Source: an uncultured Paracoccaceae bacterium
GTDB lineage: Bacteria; Pseudomonadota; Alphaproteobacteria; Rhodobacterales; Rhodobacteraceae
DNA length: 64,000 nt
Direction: 5' to 3'
Assembly (NCBI GenBank): GCA_947493255.1
Contig: CANLQK010000006.1
Span: forward strand, 186,001 to 250,000
Shown: positions 1 through 8,216 of the stretch, piece by piece
How the letters are laid out: every line of letters begins with the position of its first letter
Position numbering within the stretch: position 1 is the stretch's first letter
Program-made: the position numbers and the translations under genes
Notes under the pieces: generated by a model
Seen by the model: the letters and a program-made list of their open reading frames with translations, nothing else
Database searches by the model: none
Told to the model about the DNA's origin: nothing

Positions 1-777
1 TGTTTCGATCGCAACAAGTTCCGGATCATTCGCAACGATGTTTCCTTGTGAAAAGCCAACCCCGCAGCCTGACCTAATGAGGGCCAAAAAGGTCGAATGA
101 TCATCGCAACGCGTCTTGAAAAAATCTCGCGTTACCTCGAGCCCCGCCCTTTTGAACCCATCAATGATGGCTGTGCTTGTGTCGAAACCTACGAAATCAT
201 GGTGCTTGAAATCCTGAGGCCCCGTCAAAGGGCCCGCCTTTTTGAGGTAAGACTGTGACGCACACAGGACCAGTTTAATGTCGCCAAGGTACTGCGTCAC
301 CAAATCAAGTTGCGTCGGGCGATACATGCGAAGCGCTATGTCTGCTTCGCGATATAGCAAATTACTGCTGGCATCTGACGGGGCAAGTTCGATTGAGATC
401 GCCGGTTCAAGGCGGCGAATTTCTGCGATGATATTTGGCAAGTGATATAGGGCCGTCATGGTGCTGGCCGTAATCCGCACTGTTCCTTCGATCTGCACTG
501 ACCGGCCAGCAGCAGCCAATGATATTTCATGCATTGCATCCCGCATAGCCCGCGCAGGCGCCATCAGCGCCGCGCCTGTTTCGGTCAGCACCAAACCACG
601 GGGTTGCCGCGTAAACAGCTCGGCCTGCAACTGTTGTTCAAGGGTCTTAACTTGACGACCCAGCGTAGGCTGGCTGGCCCGAAGAGCGCGCGCAGCAGCA
701 GACAAAGAGCCTTCTTCTGCCACGGCTAGGAAAGCCTGAACGAGCGACCAGTCTGCGGGGGTTATCAATTTATCCAT
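1..777 (-). CDS. LysR-family transcriptional regulator (3' end cut by window)
   Basis: DNA-binding regulator, truncated by the left window edge. Translating the minus strand from the ATG at 777 gives MDKLITPADWSLVQAFLAVA followed by EEGSLSAAARALRASQPTLG, the typical N-terminal winged helix-turn-helix of LysR proteins. The frame stays open for 259 codons to base 1. A usual LysR protein is about 300 residues, so roughly 40 C-terminal residues are missing. It is divergent from the epimerase gene at 865, which is the usual arrangement of a LysR regulator and its target, so it probably controls that gene; this is inference. The inducer is unknown. Confidence 0.9.
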   Translation of the reverse strand, partial: MDKLITPADWSLVQAFLAVAEEGSLSAAARALRASQPTLGRQVKTLEQQLQAELFTRQPRGLVLTETGAALMAPARAMRDAMHEISLAAAGRSVQIEGTVRITASTMTALYHLPNIIAEIRRLEPAISIELAPSDASSNLLYREADIALRMYRPTQLDLVTQYLGDIKLVLCASQSYLKKAGPLTGPQDFKHHDFVGFDTSTAIIDGFKRAGLEVTRDFFKTRCDDHSTFLALIRSGCGVGFSQGNIVANDPELVAIET

Positions 778-789
778 TCACAAATGAAT
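776..789. promoter_or_regulatory. Inverted repeat over the LysR start, possible operator
   Basis: ATTCA-CAAA-TGAAT is a perfect 5-bp inverted repeat overlapping the LysR initiation codon in the 87-bp divergent intergenic region. LysR proteins bind short interrupted dyads (T-N11-A type) and commonly repress their own gene, so this is a reasonable autoregulatory site. The repeat is short and AT-rich, so chance is a real alternative. Confidence 0.25.
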
Positions 790-864
790 ACATGATCTAC
801 ACATTTTGGCAATTAACCAATGAAGTTGAATAGGTGACAACAGGCCAACAGAAGGAGAATCGAC

Positions 865-1773
865 ATGAAACCTATCGTTCTTATCCTTGGCTCAAACGGC
901 CGCATGGGCCGCAACGCCGCCATCGCATTCAAAGACAACGGGTGGGATGTCCGCCGGTTTAACCGGAAGAAAGATACGCTTTGGGATGCCGCGTGGGGTG
1001 CATCGGTTATCGTAAACGCATGGAACCCGCCCTATCAGGATTGGGCAGACCAAGTGCCAAAGATGACTGATGAGATCATTGAGGTCGCAAAGGCGAGCAA
1101 CGCGACCGTGATTCTGCCCGGGAACGTCTACGTTTATGGCGAACGTGCACCTGCTGAGTTCGGATCTGACACACCGCACCTTGCTGAAAACCCTTTAGGG
1201 CGTATCCGCATCAACATGGAGGCTTCGTATCGTGCTGCCGATATCCAAACGATTGTGGTTCGCGGCGGCGATTACATCGACACCGAAGCCTCAGGCAACT
1301 GGTTCGACATGATTATGTCGAAGAAGGTTTCGAAGGGGGTGTTTACCTCACCTGGCCCATTGGATTGCCCGCGCGCGTATTCCTATTTGCCGGATGTCGC
1401 AGCAACTATGGTTGCATTGGCCAACAAACGCCAAGACTTGGCCAAGTTCGTCGACGTCAATGCGCCAAGCTATACGTTGACAGGTAAACAGTTTGCAGAC
1501 GCAATTAGCGCTGCACTTGATAAACAGGTTTTCGCCAAAGAAATGACGTGGTGGCCCATCAAGTTGCTACGCCCCGTTTGGCCAATGGCGCGCGGCATCT
1601 GTGAAATGCAGTATCTTTGGTCAAAGCCGCACTTCCTGTCGACTGACCGCCAGATGGAGCTATGCCCAGACGTCCAAAGGACACCATTGAAGGAGGCTTT
1701 AATTCGCGCTCTCGATCATCAAATCAACCCAGACAAGGTGGTGAGCACCGGCCATGCCGTTCCCGCCGAGTAG
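865..1773 (+). CDS. NAD(P)-dependent epimerase/dehydrogenase-like protein
   Basis: A 302-residue Rossmann-fold protein. The N-terminus PIVLILGSNGRMGRNAAIAF carries the glycine-rich GxxGxxG nucleotide-binding loop, and a later segment NVYVYGERAP resembles the active-site YxxxK region of extended short-chain dehydrogenases in degenerate form. An AAGGAG ribosome-binding site lies about 8 nt before the ATG. It is divergent from the LysR gene and its last 75 bp overlap the convergent gene at 1699. Substrate cannot be told from the sequence; related proteins act on nucleotide sugars or are atypical SDR family members. Confidence 0.8.
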   Translation: MKPIVLILGSNGRMGRNAAIAFKDNGWDVRRFNRKKDTLWDAAWGASVIVNAWNPPYQDWADQVPKMTDEIIEVAKASNATVILPGNVYVYGERAPAEFGSDTPHLAENPLGRIRINMEASYRAADIQTIVVRGGDYIDTEASGNWFDMIMSKKVSKGVFTSPGPLDCPRAYSYLPDVAATMVALANKRQDLAKFVDVNAPSYTLTGKQFADAISAALDKQVFAKEMTWWPIKLLRPVWPMARGICEMQYLWSKPHFLSTDRQMELCPDVQRTPLKEALIRALDHQINPDKVVSTGHAVPAE

Positions 1774-2913
1774 ATCAAAATACCGGTCATCGGGTGCAGG
1801 CCAGAACACACCTGCGTCCGTGACCGTCAGATCAGCAGACGGCAAAATATAGGACACACGCAAATTTCCCGGTGTCTCATCGGGCCAATCTGCTGTGTCG
1901 AGGGCCGGCGGACCATTGTGGTTTGGGTCAGCGGCCAACTGTGCCCCTTCGCTTTTGGGCATTGGGTCTTGTAAGGCAGGGTGCGCAAGAAGCCGGATCA
2001 TTGCGTCCCGCAAACCATCCCCATCGAATGGATCGATATTGGCATTTCCGATCAAGACTGGCGCGATTGGAACTGCAGCCAGTTGCCCGCCCAAAACAGC
2101 CTCCCAGACAAGCAGTTCCCCACGGTTGCGCAACCCGTTGAAATCTTCGGGACCATCAAAGACAGGAGGCGTTGCATCAAATGCCATCAACGAAATGCCT
2201 GCCCCAGCGATGTCTATGGGGATGATCCAATGAGCGGTTGACGACACAGGCAGCACTTCGAAAACGTCTGCCGATGGAAAAGTCACGTCACCGCGTTCTG
2301 GGAGGCTCGCATTAGGGACATCTGCCCAAAGCAATTGAGTGAGGTCGATGATGTCTTCCGTTCGAATTGGATATCGAGACAACACAGCCATTCCGCCGTC
2401 TCCGAAAAACCGCCCATAGCCTAGCGCATCACGGGCATCACCACTTCGCCCATCTCCGTCCAGATCAAGACCAGCCTGCACACCAGAATTCGGTGGGCCT
2501 GCAAACAAATACGGAAAGGGCGCCGCAAGGGCCTGTGAAAACGTGCTCAAGGCCGCTGCGCCAGCGTCGAAATCGATGTCTGTTAGCACCAAGATATCAG
2601 GAGCCACATGATTTATCACGTCCAGCGTCGCCAAGATTTGAGGGTCATCACCCTTAAGAATATCTTGTAACAGCAAACCCGGTCCAGCACGGCTGAGCGG
2701 TGATGCGTATGTTGCGACACGAAGATCTATGGCTTCGGAAGAGACCACCCATGGCCATAACAGAAGTGTTGCGGTTAAGCAGGTACGCCGTCTTCTTTGG
2801 CATCCAAGTATGCCCGTTCCCGTTGCATCACGATCATCTGCGCGACACGCAGTATCGCAATTCCGCGCATGATCATGCTTGCAGGAAGAAAGGCCCATGC
2901 TGTCATCATCCAA
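1699..2913 (-). CDS. Secreted endonuclease/exonuclease/phosphatase-fold protein (start uncertain)
   Basis: The conserved part runs from AIDLRVATYASPLSRAG to the C-terminal HHLVWVDLMIES and contains the pattern of the EEP superfamily (DNase I-like metal-dependent phosphoesterases): ILVLTDIDFD, the GDGGMAVLSRYPI segment, an NANIDPFDGDG segment and the final His. A signal-peptide-like stretch (RRRR then TCLTATLLLWPWVVSS) precedes it, but no ATG, GTG or TTG is available just upstream of the arginines. The in-frame starts at 2913 and 2898 lie more than 100 bp inside the preceding gene, and the GTG at 2748 would cut through the signal peptide. The 3' end overlaps the convergent epimerase gene by 75 bp. 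Probably in an operon with the membrane-protein gene upstream. Confidence 0.7.
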   Translation of the reverse strand: MDDDSMGLSSCKHDHARNCDTACRADDRDATGTGILGCQRRRRTCLTATLLLWPWVVSSEAIDLRVATYASPLSRAGPGLLLQDILKGDDPQILATLDVINHVAPDILVLTDIDFDAGAAALSTFSQALAAPFPYLFAGPPNSGVQAGLDLDGDGRSGDARDALGYGRFFGDGGMAVLSRYPIRTEDIIDLTQLLWADVPNASLPERGDVTFPSADVFEVLPVSSTAHWIIPIDIAGAGISLMAFDATPPVFDGPEDFNGLRNRGELLVWEAVLGGQLAAVPIAPVLIGNANIDPFDGDGLRDAMIRLLAHPALQDPMPKSEGAQLAADPNHNGPPALDTADWPDETPGNLRVSYILPSADLTVTDAGVFWPAPDDRYFDLLGGNGMAGAHHLVWVDLMIESAN

Positions 2914-3710
2914 ATCAAAGTGTGCGGGTTCTGCAGCTGAATTGGGTTGAACATGTCAGATGCGAGCTTAACCAGCGCCGGGATCAAGAAGGGGAGTAGA
3001 AACCCTAATATTAGGTTAACTTGCCCATCGCGTTCGAGCCGTTCGACCACATCGCCACCTGCGGTAGGATCAAACGTCGGAAGGTTGGTCCATATATTGA
3101 AGCCACCCTTTTGGCTTGGCCAGTTGTTCAAGCGAAACGTAAGCACGAAAAACGCAAGAGACAGTAACGAAACCAGGTAGCTCAACCCAGCCGCGGTGCG
3201 CACGCTGTTGATCAGCGTCAAATCCGCCTCAGATGGAAGCATCAACACGACCAAACGAACCGGCGAATACGGGAAATCCATTGCTTGTGCCAAAGACCCA
3301 CCAATGATCGTAAACAATCGCGTGAGAGTGGTTGGATCGGTCACACCCTTGGCGATGATCGCCAACGCAAATACAGTCGCGCAGAGGCCAAAAAACCGAA
3401 CGCGGTTAAATGGCGGTGCGTCGCGAAATTCGATGAGACTAGGCGAATCGGAATTGTATTCGAAGAAGGTAAAAACGGCTGCTGAGATACAAACCAATAC
3501 AACGATTAGCGCCGTGTCCGCCGTCGTGCTCGTGAGCACCAACGAAGGAAGAGCAATCATCAAGATCACCATTGCTGCCCGCAGGACAGCACCTGAAAGA
3601 CGTGAAACCACTGCCTTGTTACCCTCAATTCGGTCGGACGCGATACTTTGCCGTGCCCTTGTCCCGGTCTGATCCTGCACTTGATCGGCAGGTTTCATCA
3701 TAGTTGCCAT
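2775..3710 (-). CDS. Conserved multi-spanning membrane protein of unknown function
   Basis: About 311 residues from the ATG at 3710; a GTG at 3722 would add four residues. After a polar N-terminus there are about six hydrophobic segments, beginning with AAMVILMIALPSLVLTS, ALIVVLVCISAAVFTFFEY and FFGLCATVFALAIIAKG, and ending with LIWMMTAWAFLPASMIMR. A soluble loop between segments holds the sequence NLPTFDPTAGGDVVERLERD. No family was recognised. Its stop lies inside the longest reading frame of the downstream phosphoesterase, so the two are likely co-transcribed. Confidence 0.7.
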   Translation of the reverse strand: MATMMKPADQVQDQTGTRARQSIASDRIEGNKAVVSRLSGAVLRAAMVILMIALPSLVLTSTTADTALIVVLVCISAAVFTFFEYNSDSPSLIEFRDAPPFNRVRFFGLCATVFALAIIAKGVTDPTTLTRLFTIIGGSLAQAMDFPYSPVRLVVLMLPSEADLTLINSVRTAAGLSYLVSLLSLAFFVLTFRLNNWPSQKGGFNIWTNLPTFDPTAGGDVVERLERDGQVNLILGFLLPFLIPALVKLASDMFNPIQLQNPHTLIWMMTAWAFLPASMIMRGIAILRVAQMIVMQRERAYLDAKEDGVPA

Positions 3711-3907
3711 ATTTCTGCCCACATTCAGTTATCGTAGCAAGTCGATCCCGCTTTAATGCTGCCCATTTCGGGCCGATTTACGGCAACACTGGTGCGAGAA
3801 TGCAACCATTCCAAAGCATTAACGAGAATTGCGCTAGATGTAGGGGGACTGCCAATACCGACACACAAGTCACGATTAACGTGCTGTTAGCACCTGTGAC
3901 AAAAGAA

Positions 3908-3932
3908 AGAGGGTGCCAACATGGCACCCTCT
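3908..3932 (-). terminator. Intrinsic terminator of the leu genes
   Basis: A perfect hairpin GAGGGTGCC / GGCACCCTC with a 5-nt loop lies 43 bp past the leuD stop. Read on the minus strand, the stem is followed by TTTCTTTTGTC, a good U-tract, so it should end leuCD transcription. The other strand has no T-run. Confidence 0.85.
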
Positions 3933-3974
3933 TCCCAAGTTATTACATTTTCCCGAAATCGGGCGCGTCTGGAA

Positions 3975-4580
3975 TTAGACCCAAGGACGTTCGGCGGAAA
4001 CCTGTGTTTCGAATGTGTCGATAGAAGCGGCCTTTTCCATTGTCAGGCCGATGTCATCAAGACCATTCATCAAGCAGTGCTTTTTGAACTCATCAACTTC
4101 GAACGAGAATGTTTCGCCATCTGACGACGTGACGGTCTGTGCTTCAAGGTCTACAGAGATGCGTGCGTTCGCCCCCTTTTCTGCATCCTTCATCAGCACG
4201 TCACGCTGATCTTCTGGCAGAACGATGGGCAAAATGCCGTTCTTGAAACAGTTGTTATAGAAAATATCCGCGAAGGACGTTGAGATCACGCAACGGATAC
4301 CAAAATCGGCGATGGCCCATGGCGCGTGCTCACGGGATGACCCACAACCGAAGTTGTCACCCGCGACAAGAATAGAGGCTTCGCGGTAAGCTGGTTGGTT
4401 CAAAACGAAATCTGGGATTTCGTTGCCTTGGCGGTCAAAACGCATTTCATCAAACAGGTTCACCCCGAGGCCAGAACGTTTGATTGTCTTCAAGAACACC
4501 TTCGGAATGATCATGTCTGTGTCGATGTTCACCAGCGGCATTGGCGCGGCGATTCCGGACAGTTGGTCAAATTTTTGCAT
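3975..4580 (-). CDS. leuD: 3-isopropylmalate dehydratase small subunit
   Basis: LeuD pairs with LeuC to isomerise 2- to 3-isopropylmalate in leucine biosynthesis in the cytoplasm. From the ATG at 4580 the protein is 201 residues, the normal LeuD length. It shows the swivel-domain signatures [17 protein letters not shown] and [17 protein letters not shown]. The start is supported by an AGGA ribosome-binding site 7 nt upstream. The reading frame is open upstream without a stop as far as 5054, so a 359-residue fusion to a Tat-signal ORF is also encoded; the cause is a 22-bp duplication described separately. LeuD from 4580 should be made regardless of the fusion. Confidence 0.95.
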   Translation of the reverse strand: MQKFDQLSGIAAPMPLVNIDTDMIIPKVFLKTIKRSGLGVNLFDEMRFDRQGNEIPDFVLNQPAYREASILVAGDNFGCGSSREHAPWAIADFGIRCVISTSFADIFYNNCFKNGILPIVLPEDQRDVLMKDAEKGANARISVDLEAQTVTSSDGETFSFEVDEFKKHCLMNGLDDIGLTMEKAASIDTFETQVSAERPWV

Positions 4581-5054
4581 TGGAGTTTCCTTTCGGGGCG
4601 TTAACCCTTTGGAGCTTTCACGTTCATCTTTGTGAACGGATTGTTCATCAATTTCGTCAGTATGGGTCGGGTATTGCTCTGGTATGGGTTTGGTATTGCT
4701 CTGAACCTTGCTGGCGACCGTTTTCGCAGATGCGACAACGGAGCCTTTCGGGCGAATCCAAACCTGACTGCGGGCCCATTTGCCGGCTTTGGTTGTCCCC
4801 TGAAGGGGGCCCAAAATACCGCGCGATGACATATCACGCATCAGCTGTTCCGCCTGATCCATCCCTAGCCCCAACCGTTTGGCGAGGGTGAAGACAGAAA
4901 ACGAAACATCCGATTGCGCATGATAGATCGCCGCGTGAAGGGCGGAGGCGGGATAACCCGCCTTAGCCGCAGCACCAAGCGACGCGGACGGCAAAAGCGG
5001 GGCAGCGAAAGCACCCCCCAACATTTGCAAAAATCCGCGACGCTTCATGGTCAT
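4581..5054 (-). CDS. Tat-signal / winged-helix ORF between leuC and leuD, now fused in frame to leuD
   Basis: The ORF starts at an ATG sharing its A with the leuC TAA, so translation is probably coupled. Residues 4-10 (KRRGFLQ) plus a hydrophobic stretch and an alanine-rich site near residue 30 resemble a twin-arginine signal. Residues 35-84 ([15 protein letters not shown], then [16 protein letters not shown] and SSRGILGP) resemble the winged helix of the FtsK gamma domain, recognised by eye only. A basic linker follows. There is no stop before leuD; residue 159 is the LeuD initiator Met. Removing one copy of the 22-bp repeat at 4660-4703 restores a 143-residue product ending NVKAPKG with its TAA at 4601-4603. 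Function is unknown. Confidence 0.7.
4660..4703. repeat. Tandem 22-bp duplication inside the leuC-leuD intergene ORF
   Basis: Positions 4660-4681 and 4682-4703 are adjacent copies of the same 22-bp unit differing at only two bases (CG in the first, TT in the second). Because 22 is not a multiple of 3, the extra copy changes the reading frame. The unit codes for part of the linker of the Tat-signal ORF. The two base differences argue against a simple assembly error. Confidence 0.92.
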
Positions 5055-6457
5055 TACATCAAGTCCCGTACGTCTGTCAGTTTACCGGTAAGAGCAGCGG
5101 CAGCGGCCATACCCGGAGACACAAGGTGTGTCCGGCCTTTGTAGCCCTGACGGCCTTCAAAGTTCCGGTTGGAGGTGGACGCACAACGTTCGTCTTCGGC
5201 CAACTGATCTGGGTTCATGGCAAGACACATGGAACAACCAGCCATGCGCCATTCGAAACCTGCCTCTTTGAAGATGTCGGCAAGACCTTCTTCTTCGGCT
5301 TGTGCACGAACGAGGCCAGAGCCCGGAACGACCATGGCGCGATTGACCTTGATCTTTTTACCTTTGAGAACCTCAGCAGCGGCACGCAAATCTTCGATAC
5401 GGCCGTTGGTACAGGACCCGATGAACACCGTGTCGATTTCGATGTCTGTGAGTTTCTGACCAGCCTTCAGGCCCATGTATTCGATAGAACGCGCAGCGGC
5501 GTCGACTTTACCACCTTCAAAGGAAGATGGGTCAGGCACGACAGCGTCGATTGGCAGAACGTCTTCTGGAGATGTGCCCCATGTGACGGATGGCGCGATG
5601 TCTTCGCCTTTCAGCGTTACAACCAAATCCCATTCAGCGTCGTCGTCAGAGTACAGTGTTTTCCACCATGCTTCGGCGGCTTCCCATTCGGCGCCTTTTG
5701 GGGCGTGTGGGCGGCCTTTGCAGTAGTCGAATGTTTTCTGGTCTGGTGCGATCAGGCCAGCGCGGGCGCCACCCTCAATGGCCATGTTGCAGACGGTCAT
5801 GCGGCCTTCCATGGAAAGGTCTTCGATAGCTGTGCCACAGTATTCGATCACGTAACCAGTACCACCGGCGGTGCCGGTTTTTCCGATGACGGACATGGTG
5901 ATGTCTTTCGCGGTGACACCTGGTTTCAGGTGGCCCGTGATTTCGACCTTCATGTTTTTGGATTTCTTCTGGATAAGCGTTTGCGTCGCCAGAACGTGTT
6001 CGACTTCGGATGTGCCGATGCCGTGGGCCAGCGCGCCGAATGCGCCGTGGGTCGCTGTGTGGCTGTCGCCGCAGACAACTGTCATGCCTGGCAATGTCCA
6101 ACCCTGTTCAGGGCCAACGATGTGCACGATGCCCTGACGAACGTCGGACACGGGGTAGTAGTGGATACCGAAGTCTTTGGCGTTCTTGTCGAGCGCGTCG
6201 ACCTGAATGCGGCTGTCTTCGGTCATGGTTTCAGCGTTCGCACGGTCCAGCGTTGTTGGAACGTTGTGATCTGGAACAGCGATTGTTTTTTCTGGCGCGC
6301 GGACCTTGCGGCCCGCCATGCGCAGGCCTTCGAAGGCTTGCGGTGATGTCACTTCGTGCACGAGGTGACGATCGATGTACAACAGACATGTGCCGTCTTC
6401 GGATTCGTGGGCGACGTGGGCATCCCAGATTTTATCGTAAAGCGTTTTGGGGGACAT
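5054..6457 (-). CDS. leuC: 3-isopropylmalate dehydratase large subunit
   Basis: Aconitase-family 4Fe-4S enzyme, the large subunit of isopropylmalate isomerase. The ATG at 6457 ([15 protein letters not shown]) gives 467 residues, the family length, and has GGAGAGGAC just upstream; longer in-frame extensions are unlikely. Visible signatures: [37 protein letters not shown] and [12 protein letters not shown]; the Cys of the third and the two Cys of the fourth are the iron-sulphur ligands. First gene of leuC - Tat ORF - leuD, with a TAATG junction to the next ORF. Two hairpins lie in its 5' region. Confidence 0.97.
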   Translation of the reverse strand: MSPKTLYDKIWDAHVAHESEDGTCLLYIDRHLVHEVTSPQAFEGLRMAGRKVRAPEKTIAVPDHNVPTTLDRANAETMTEDSRIQVDALDKNAKDFGIHYYPVSDVRQGIVHIVGPEQGWTLPGMTVVCGDSHTATHGAFGALAHGIGTSEVEHVLATQTLIQKKSKNMKVEITGHLKPGVTAKDITMSVIGKTGTAGGTGYVIEYCGTAIEDLSMEGRMTVCNMAIEGGARAGLIAPDQKTFDYCKGRPHAPKGAEWEAAEAWWKTLYSDDDAEWDLVVTLKGEDIAPSVTWGTSPEDVLPIDAVVPDPSSFEGGKVDAAARSIEYMGLKAGQKLTDIEIDTVFIGSCTNGRIEDLRAAAEVLKGKKIKVNRAMVVPGSGLVRAQAEEEGLADIFKEAGFEWRMAGCSMCLAMNPDQLAEDERCASTSNRNFEGRQGYKGRTHLVSPGMAAAAALTGKLTDVRDLM

Positions 6458-6508
6458 GTGGTCCTCTCCCGTTATTAGTGTGGCTGTGGAGATGGCTTGG
6501 GTTTTGGA

Positions 6509-6529
6509 CACGCGGGACGAGCCCGCGTG
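6509..6529 (-). promoter_or_regulatory. Hairpin in the leuC leader
   Basis: Perfect 8-bp inverted repeat CACGCGGG / CCCGCGTG with a 5-nt loop, 52 bp before the leuC start. There is no T-run after it, so it is not a classical terminator; it could be an mRNA structure or an operator. Confidence 0.45.
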
Positions 6530-6549
6530 GAGATCATAGGTGTGCGAGG

Positions 6550-6568
6550 ATGGTGCAGGTTGCACCAT
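6550..6568. promoter_or_regulatory. Palindrome upstream of leuC
   Basis: Perfect inverted repeat ATGGTGCA / TGCACCAT with a 3-nt centre, 20 bp further from leuC than the first hairpin. The size and symmetry fit a dimeric regulator operator, or a second leader hairpin. The regulator is unknown. Confidence 0.4.
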
Positions 6569-6773
6569 AAAAGCGCCAAGGCAGGCGCGCGCGGTCATCC
6601 ATGTCGAAAACTTGTGTCATGGGGGTCAGATATACACGAAGACCGAGTCTCGCAAGGGTGATCGGGAAATCGGTTGTATTGCAGGGACCTCACCATTTGC
6701 TGAGAAAACGTTATTGGCACATAAGCGGGTCGTCGCAGAAAGTACCCCAAATTTCGTGGGAAAGGTCGGCATT

Positions 6774-8159
6774 ATGTTCTGTCAAAATTCGGTATCTCTA
6801 AGGGGGCTTCTGGCTGCGGCGACATTGGCGACCTTTGCCTTTGGGCAATCAGTGGTCGCACAAGGGACGGACCAGTTGCCTGGCTATGTGGTCCAAGAAT
6901 ACGGCACACCACCGGCAGTTCCGCAGGGCGACATCGCCCCAGAAATCATGGATGCCTTACAGATCGTGTTTGTTGACAGCCTAGAGCTGAGCGAATGGGG
7001 CAACCGTGAATCCCTTGCCTTGGAGCAAGTCGCCCAAACCGGTGACCCACGTTTGGCATGGATCATTACAGATATGATGCGGTTCACGTGGCGCCAGACG
7101 TTTGATGACGCATTGGCGCAAACCGCTGCTGGGTTATTGGAGATAGAGCTGGAAACGCCAAATCGCTGGCATGAATTAACCGACCATCTGATCGCGTGGG
7201 ATATTCCGGCTTACCCCGGTTACCTGCCGCATAAGCGCGCGATTTTCACGCGGTTCTTGGATGGATGGGATGATATTTTCATTGAAGGCGATATTGACTG
7301 GCGCATGGTGTCATGGGGCGGCGTACCAATCGACAATCGCGCCTATGACCGGACCGATATTTTGTGTAACTGCATCCCCGCAGCCGATAACCCCGAGGTC
7401 AGCAGCGCGGAAGATGCAACGTGGTTGGACGATGACGACATCGTATTCGGCATAGGGATAAACGGCGAATATCGCGCGTATCCGCGCCAAATCATGGAAG
7501 TCCGTGAGATGGTGAATGACACCTTAGGTGGACGCGATTTGGGCATTCCATACTGCACGTTGTGCGGAGCTGCGCAGGCCTATTTCACCGACAACATGCC
7601 TGCCGGTGTAGAACGCCCTGTGTTGCGGACATCCGGTTTGTTGATCCGTTCCAACAAGGTGATGTTTGACGTGAATACCTATTCAGTATTCGACACGTTT
7701 CTTGGGACCGCATTGACGGGCCCATTGAACGACATCGGTTTGCAGCTGGAACAGGCCACCGTGATCACCACCGATTGGGGCACATGGAAAGAAACCCACC
7801 CTGAAACGACCGTTTTGATCGAAGCGTTAGCCTTGGGACGCGATTTTGATTTCCGCAATGGTCGCGACGCAAATGGCCCGATCTTTCCGATCGGTGATGT
7901 GGACCCGCGTTTGCCAGTTCAGGACGACATTATTGGTGTTGTAACCGCAAGTGGCGAACCAGTTGCCTTCCCTCGCGGGCCCGCATTGCTGGCACTGAAC
8001 AGTGGCGCTGAAATCTCGTATGAAAATGTCGTTCTGGAATTGGACGCTGGTGGCATTCGGGCGGTTGACCAAGACGGGTCCGATTTGGGTAGCCATGAGG
8101 CGTTTTGGTTCGCATGGTCACAGTTCCACCCAGACACAGCATTGTGGACGCCAAACTAA
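6774..8159 (+). CDS. Secreted DUF3179 domain protein
   Basis: From the ATG at 6774 the protein is 461 residues with a signal peptide (SLRGLLAAATLATFAFGQSVVAQG). The signature IPYCTLCGAAQAY, the downstream LLIRSNKVMFD and the segment SVFDTFLGTALTGPL identify the DUF3179 family, whose function is not established. An extra Cys pair (ILCNCIP) lies in the middle. A secreted hypothetical protein follows 57 bp later on the same strand, so the two may be co-transcribed. The start was chosen because the signal peptide begins there; frame-open sequence upstream looks non-coding. Confidence 0.85.
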   Translation: MFCQNSVSLRGLLAAATLATFAFGQSVVAQGTDQLPGYVVQEYGTPPAVPQGDIAPEIMDALQIVFVDSLELSEWGNRESLALEQVAQTGDPRLAWIITDMMRFTWRQTFDDALAQTAAGLLEIELETPNRWHELTDHLIAWDIPAYPGYLPHKRAIFTRFLDGWDDIFIEGDIDWRMVSWGGVPIDNRAYDRTDILCNCIPAADNPEVSSAEDATWLDDDDIVFGIGINGEYRAYPRQIMEVREMVNDTLGGRDLGIPYCTLCGAAQAYFTDNMPAGVERPVLRTSGLLIRSNKVMFDVNTYSVFDTFLGTALTGPLNDIGLQLEQATVITTDWGTWKETHPETTVLIEALALGRDFDFRNGRDANGPIFPIGDVDPRLPVQDDIIGVVTASGEPVAFPRGPALLALNSGAEISYENVVLELDAGGIRAVDQDGSDLGSHEAFWFAWSQFHPDTALWTPN

Positions 8160-8216
8160 CCTATTCTTTGATGGCCAAGACTTGCCTGATGCTGCGGCGT
8201 CAGCTTTGATTGGCTT

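Larger units (their letters stand above)
6458..6773. other. Divergent intergenic region between leuC and the DUF3179 gene
   Basis: This 316-bp stretch holds the promoters of two divergent genes. The leuC-proximal half contains two inverted repeats (6509-6529 and 6550-6568). The other half, up to the ATG at 6774, shows no recognised coding region or repeat; reading frames that extend into it have no ribosome-binding site. Confidence 0.6.

Noticed and set aside
3876-3890. TTAA-N7-TTAG, a near CtrA box
   Set aside because: One mismatch and about 165 bp from the nearest start in a region with other AT-rich stretches; too weak beside the exact box at 21807.
3704-4024. A 106-codon plus-strand frame covering the leuD terminator
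   Set aside because: It runs through the terminator hairpin and the end of leuD in antisense and resembles no protein.
4601-4837. A 78-codon minus-strand frame within the Tat ORF
   Set aside because: Not a separate gene: it has no ribosome-binding site and its C-terminal half is the former end of the Tat ORF before the 22-bp duplication.
5126-6346. A 406-codon plus-strand frame opposite leuC
   Set aside because: Antisense to leuC throughout, with improbable amino-acid composition and no ribosome-binding site.
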